From contig JBJDXR010000045.1 of assembly GCA_051866775.1 (NCBI GenBank), positions 1 through 25,482 on the forward strand: DNA of 25,482 bases, given 5' to 3'. The stretch's first letter is position 1; the number at the start of each line of letters is the position of its first letter. Below, piece after piece: positions 22,778 to 25,482 of the stretch. This DNA is from RUG626 sp051866775. GTDB taxonomy: Bacteria; Bacillota; Clostridia; Oscillospirales; Oscillospiraceae. The notes below the pieces were generated by a model, which saw nothing but the letters and a program-made list of their open reading frames with translations, made no database searches and was not told the origin of the DNA. The translations under genes were made by a program, and so were the position numbers.

Positions 22778-23348
22778 GAAAGCCGCGTTAAGGGAATATG
22801 CGCGGGAGCTTTGCTTAAAAGCCGGAAAGGAATATATCCGCTCCTGTGATGAGCGTCTCACTAAACGGCTTCTGGAGCTTCCGGAATACTTGTCCGCAAA
22901 GACGGTGTTCTGCTATTGGGGGATGGGCTTTGAGCCGGATACCTCAAGAATAATAGAAAATGCCCTTGATGCCGGAAAGACTGTGGCTTTGCCGGTGGTG
23001 TACGGCGCCGGAGTTATGAGAGCACATATTATTACGGATATCTCGCAGCTTAATCCGGGAACCTTTGGGATTCCGGCACCGTCTGAAAATATGCCGGTGC
23101 TTGAGCCGGAGAATATAGATCTGGCCGTTGTGCCGGCTGTGGCGTTTGACAGGGAGAACTTCCGCCTGGGAAGAGGCGGCGGGTACTATGACAGGTACCT
23201 TTCGAGGACCAGAGCCTTTACAGTGGGGCTTACATGCCAAAGGCTTCTCCTTGAAAAAGTGCCGCGGGAGGAGTATGATATCCCCGTAAACTGCATCATC
23301 ACAGAAGAAATAACGGCGAGGCTCCGTTTAGAGCCTCGCCGGGACTGA
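22767..23348 (+). CDS. 5-formyltetrahydrofolate cyclo-ligase
   Basis: The 193-residue protein has the ATP-binding signature LGRGGGYYDRYL (Gly135-Asp142). The N-terminal basic helix starts MRAEKAALREYAREL. The middle strand VFCYWGMGFEPDT is family-typical. The enzyme converts 5-formyl- to 5,10-methenyl-tetrahydrofolate with ATP, recycling a folate storage form. The start is ATG 22767 inside the end of the DJ-1 gene; the frame is open upstream, but homologues begin near this methionine. The last 11 codons double as a strong inverted repeat (23315-23340) that probably serves the convergent small gene. The stop lies 3 bases from that gene's stop. Confidence 0.93.
   Translation: MRAEKAALREYARELCLKAGKEYIRSCDERLTKRLLELPEYLSAKTVFCYWGMGFEPDTSRIIENALDAGKTVALPVVYGAGVMRAHIITDISQLNPGTFGIPAPSENMPVLEPENIDLAVVPAVAFDRENFRLGRGGGYYDRYLSRTRAFTVGLTCQRLLLEKVPREEYDIPVNCIITEEITARLRLEPRRD
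23315..23340 (-). terminator. Terminator for the 44-residue gene, embedded in the cyclo-ligase coding end
   Basis: A 10-bp perfect inverted repeat GGCGAGGCTC / GAGCCTCGCC with a 6-base loop is followed on the minus strand by GTTATTTCTT. On the plus strand no T run follows (GGGACTGATGG). It starts 12 bases after the stop of the minus-strand small gene. Confidence 0.6.
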
Positions 23349-23351
23349 TGG

Positions 23352-23486
23352 TTAGCAGCAGCCGTTGTCGCAGCCGCAGCCGTTGTTGTTATTGTTTCCG
23401 CAGCCGTTGCCGCAGCCGCAGAAGATGATGATGAGAATGAGGATTATCCACAGACAAGAGTTATTACCAAAACAATTTCCGCACAT
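23352..23486 (-). CDS. 44-residue Cys/Gly/Asn-rich membrane miniprotein
   Basis: A complete ORF runs from ATG 23486 to TAA 23352, with GGAG 9 bases upstream. It encodes 44 residues: a short head MCGNCFGNNSC, a strongly hydrophobic stretch of about 11 residues (LWIILILIIIF, residues 12-22), and a tail of Cys, Gly, Asn and one Asp. Ten residues are cysteine, at positions 2, 5, 11, 23, 25, 29, 37, 39, 43 and 44. The composition is far from random translation, and the codons use TGC/GGC/AAC coherently. Similar tiny YjcZ-like or Cys-rich spore/envelope proteins occur in Firmicutes, but I cannot assign a family. It could be metal-binding or disulfide-linked at a membrane. An AT-rich TATAAT-containing segment at 23522-23530 can serve as -10. 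Confidence 0.68.
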   Translation of the reverse strand: MCGNCFGNNSCLWIILILIIIFCGCGNGCGNNNNNGCGCDNGCC

Positions 23487-23539
23487 TAGAATTTACTCCA
23501 TTCCGCCGCTGCGCCCGGCATTATAATATAGATTCTTCA

Positions 23540-23715
23540 CCTGCCGCGCGCAGTTTTTCGGCAGGATGTTCCAGATGAGGTCCGGCTTTGCGCCGGTTCT
23601 GCGTTTGATGGCGTCTTTCGCCATCTGGGATATTCTATGCGGCAGGCGGCGGGGTGGTCACAACGAACGGGAAAGTTTTTTCCGGTCTGCGGACTTGCTC
23701 GAAAGGAGGAAATCC
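23540..23715 (+). promoter_or_regulatory. Structured 5' leader of mltG
   Basis: Downstream of a TATAAT (23522-23527) without a convincing -35 the leader holds several hairpins. These are CCTGCCG/CGGCAGG (23540-23565, 12-base loop with five Ts), CCGGC/GCCGG (23582-23596) and GATGGCG/CGCCATC (23607-23625). A longer-range CCAGATG/CATCTGG pairing (23571-23577 with 23622-23628) shares bases with the third hairpin. The frame is open through it, but a strong AAAGGAGG at 23702-23709 marks the true start. No known riboswitch was recognised. Confidence 0.5.
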
Positions 23716-25230
23716 ATGAGTGATAATAGAGACGATTTTTGGAGAGAACTGATGGGGGAGGATCCCCCTCCGAAGAAGGATGAGTATAGGCCTGAGGACG
23801 CTGCTGAAAGCAGTGATCTTGGATTTACAGTTGAATACTTAAGCCGTGATGGTGACAGGCTGCCCGGTTCGGGAAAGCCTGAGGATAGGGAAAGCCCCGT
23901 GCCGCCTCTGGAGGACTTTGAGGCGCAGGACCCGGCTCCCCAGCCGGAGAAAAGGCCGCCTGAGCGTGAGCGCCCCGCAGAACGGAGAGCGGAGCAGGAG
24001 CGCCGCCGGGACGGTGAGGAAAAGAGAGAGAAGGACCCCGCGGAGGACTTTGAGGTTGACTTTGACTTCGACAAGGAATATGAGGACGTTGAGGAGAAGC
24101 CTGTGAGAAGAGGAAGAACCAAGAGAACGGGCTGCCTGGGCGGAATAATGATGTTCCTGTTCGTTATATGTATAAGTGCGGTTCTGGCCTGTGTGGGCTG
24201 GATGGCGGCCACTGATGTACTCGGGCTGGACAGCGAGGATGCTGTGGTTGAGGTGACTATTCCTAAGAGCATTTTCAGCGATGAGGAGCGGGAAAAGGAA
24301 GGCGAAGGCGGAGAAAAAGAGCTTAAGACCGTGAGCGTGGCCGATATTGACTGTGTTACGGATGTGCTCTACGAGCAAGGGCTTATAAAATATAAATGGC
24401 TTTTTAAAATATACGCCAAGTTTTCCACAGCTGATGAGAAAATAAAGGCGGGCACCTACGAGCTCAATTTAAATTATGATTACCGTGCCTTGGTTAACGG
24501 CATGACCCCCTCGGGAGGAATACGCGTAACGACGGATGTGACGATACCTGAGGGCTACACCATAACGCAGATAGTTACGTTGCTCAGCGACAGCGGAGTA
24601 TGCGACAAGAATGAGCTTTTGGATGCACTGGCAAACTACGACTTTGATTATGACTTCCTTGACGACTCGACCTTGGGAGACCCCAAGCGGCTCGAGGGCT
24701 ATCTGTTCCCGGATACCTACACCTTCTATGTGGGCGATACGGCTACAAGGGTCATAAATAAGCTTCTCACGAACTTCGACAACAAGTGGACGGATGAGTT
24801 TGACACGAAGGCTGAGGCGCTTGGCTACACCATGCATGAGGTGCTGACGGTGGCATCTATGGTGGAGAAGGAGGCCGGCGGCGACTCTGAGCGCGCGACT
24901 ATAGCTTCAGTTATATATAACCGTCTTGAAAATCCCGGCACGCAGGGGACTGTGGGGCTTCTGCAGATAGATGCCACCATATACTATGTAATCGCCGACA
25001 CAGGCGAGGCGTTCTCCACCGAAATCGACAGCCCATACAACACCTATATGTATGAGGGTCTTACCCCCGGACCGATAGCAAACCCCGGACTTGCGTCTAT
25101 CAAGGCAGCCCTCGATCCGGACAGCACCAGCTACTATTATTATGCGCTGGGCAAGGACGGGCTGCACCAGTTCTTCCAGACCTACAACGGTTTCCAGAAC
25201 TTTATAAACAGCAACGAGTACGGCGGATAA
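23716..25230 (+). CDS. mltG: Endolytic transglycosylase MltG (YceG-like)
   Basis: The product is 504 residues from ATG 23716, with AAAGGAGG 6 bases upstream. Residues 1-138 form a highly charged, Pro/Glu/Arg/Asp-rich and probably disordered cytosolic region. One transmembrane helix lies at about 141-163. The extracytoplasmic part has a LysM-like subdomain (VTIPEGYTITQIVTLLSD) and the catalytic core: the VEKEAGG motif (Glu384/Glu386, one of which is the catalytic acid), ASVIYNRLE, LLQIDATIYY and SPYNTYMYEGLTPGPIANPG. MltG cleaves nascent glycan strands inside their length and releases them from synthesis complexes. Typical E. coli MltG is about 340 residues, so the extra length is almost all in the cytosolic tail. 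It is followed by a terminator and appears monocistronic. Confidence 0.95.
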   Translation: MSDNRDDFWRELMGEDPPPKKDEYRPEDAAESSDLGFTVEYLSRDGDRLPGSGKPEDRESPVPPLEDFEAQDPAPQPEKRPPERERPAERRAEQERRRDGEEKREKDPAEDFEVDFDFDKEYEDVEEKPVRRGRTKRTGCLGGIMMFLFVICISAVLACVGWMAATDVLGLDSEDAVVEVTIPKSIFSDEEREKEGEGGEKELKTVSVADIDCVTDVLYEQGLIKYKWLFKIYAKFSTADEKIKAGTYELNLNYDYRALVNGMTPSGGIRVTTDVTIPEGYTITQIVTLLSDSGVCDKNELLDALANYDFDYDFLDDSTLGDPKRLEGYLFPDTYTFYVGDTATRVINKLLTNFDNKWTDEFDTKAEALGYTMHEVLTVASMVEKEAGGDSERATIASVIYNRLENPGTQGTVGLLQIDATIYYVIADTGEAFSTEIDSPYNTYMYEGLTPGPIANPGLASIKAALDPDSTSYYYYALGKDGLHQFFQTYNGFQNFINSNEYGG

Positions 25231-25290
25231 TCCCTTTTAACTTAATGTGTTGGTTTTAAGTATTTCAATTTTGGTTCGTCGAAATGACGG

Positions 25291-25322
25291 AAAAGGCTCC
25301 ACCCGAAAAGGTGGAGCCTTTT
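25291..25322. terminator. Intrinsic terminator after mltG
   Basis: A 13-bp perfect stem AAAAGGCTCCACC / GGTGGAGCCTTTT (25291-25303, 25310-25322) has a 6-base loop CGAAAA. The A/T ends give a U tract on either strand, so it can serve mltG (+) and the convergent partial gene (-). Confidence 0.9.
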
Positions 25323-25348
25323 CAACAGTCAGTTAAATTGGAATTTGG

Positions 25349-25482
25349 TTATTTCATTTCTTTTTCAAATCTAAAGAAGTAATTGTTCTCTTTTGGAATG
25401 TTGCCTGCGGTTTCACTTATTTGGTGCGGGTCTTTGTGCTTAGGATTAAAAAATTCTACAATCTTGAAACCACAACGATTTA
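25349..25482 (-). CDS. C-terminal end of a GNAT acetyltransferase-like gene (partial)
   Basis: The last 43 codons of a minus-strand frame run from the window edge to TAA at 25351-25349. The peptide includes GFKIVEFFNPKHKDPHQ and ends FFRFEKEMK. A GF+(hydrophobic) strand followed by a final aromatic/basic strand is what the end of a GNAT N-acetyltransferase looks like, but with so little sequence this is tentative. The codons are AT-rich (AAA, AAT, TTT, ATT), unlike the GC-rich genes in the rest of the window. Together with the AT-rich flank from 25231 on, this suggests a recently acquired gene. Confidence 0.5.
   Translation of the reverse strand, partial: NRCGFKIVEFFNPKHKDPHQISETAGNIPKENNYFFRFEKEMK

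Noticed and set aside
23357..23420. Short tandem repeats of GCAGCCGTTG type
   Set aside because: They are codon repeats for Cys, Gly and Asn in the 44-residue minus-strand gene, not a non-coding satellite or CRISPR.

Overview
The window looks like chromosomal DNA of a strictly anaerobic, moderately GC-rich Firmicute, most likely a gut Clostridia of the Oscillospiraceae type. This is an inference from several signs. There are strong GGAGG-type ribosome binding sites, an infC-rpmI-rplT operon with an L20-type leader, and a class III (glycyl radical) ribonucleotide reductase. A DUF815 ATPase and an acyltransferase/DUF6320 gene pair are present, and most genes use ATA for Ile freely despite their GC content. 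I saw no rRNA, tRNA, CRISPR array or insertion sequence.

Layout. 1-7480 (+): a branched-chain amino acid operon, ilvC(3' end)-ilvD-leuC-leuD-leuB-DUF815 ATPase-ilvA-ridA, closed by a strong terminator. ilvA makes reactive enamine/imine intermediates and ridA removes them. The DUF815 ATPase is an unexplained passenger. 7490-9404 (+): a two-helix membrane protein of deviating composition, a low-molecular-weight tyrosine phosphatase and a small membrane-anchored protein. 9421-13370 (-): a probable operon of ybaK (promoter visible), a condensation-type acyltransferase, a DUF6320 membrane protein, a four-helix membrane protein and sfsA. 13404-14610 (-): a membrane diguanylate cyclase with its own promoter.

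14688-19260 (+): the anaerobic dNTP module, consisting of an NrdG2-type activase, NrdD with a fused C-terminal glutaredoxin-like domain, and a thioredoxin reductase. Candidate NrdR boxes lie over the activase promoter and as a 32-bp-spaced tandem pair before nrdD. A 200-nt hairpin array ending in an intrinsic terminator sits between nrdD and the reductase gene. The fused domain offers an obvious electron route from reductase to NrdD.

19277-20684 (-): infC-rpmI-rplT, with infC apparently starting at AUC behind an attenuated leader. 20735-23348 (+): a WecG/TagA glycosyltransferase, a thymidylate kinase-like enzyme, a DJ-1 family protein and 5-formyltetrahydrofolate cyclo-ligase, closely packed or overlapping. 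23352-23486 (-): a 44-residue Cys/Gly/Asn-rich membrane miniprotein. 23540-25322 (+): a hairpin-rich leader and mltG. The last 230 bases are AT-rich and carry the 3' end of an acetyltransferase-like gene on the minus strand.

The most notable items are the NrdD-glutaredoxin/TrxB module with its NrdR boxes and structured spacer, the 44-residue miniprotein, the L20 leader with an AUC-initiated infC, and the uncharacterised acyltransferase-DUF6320 operon. None is proven new from sequence alone.
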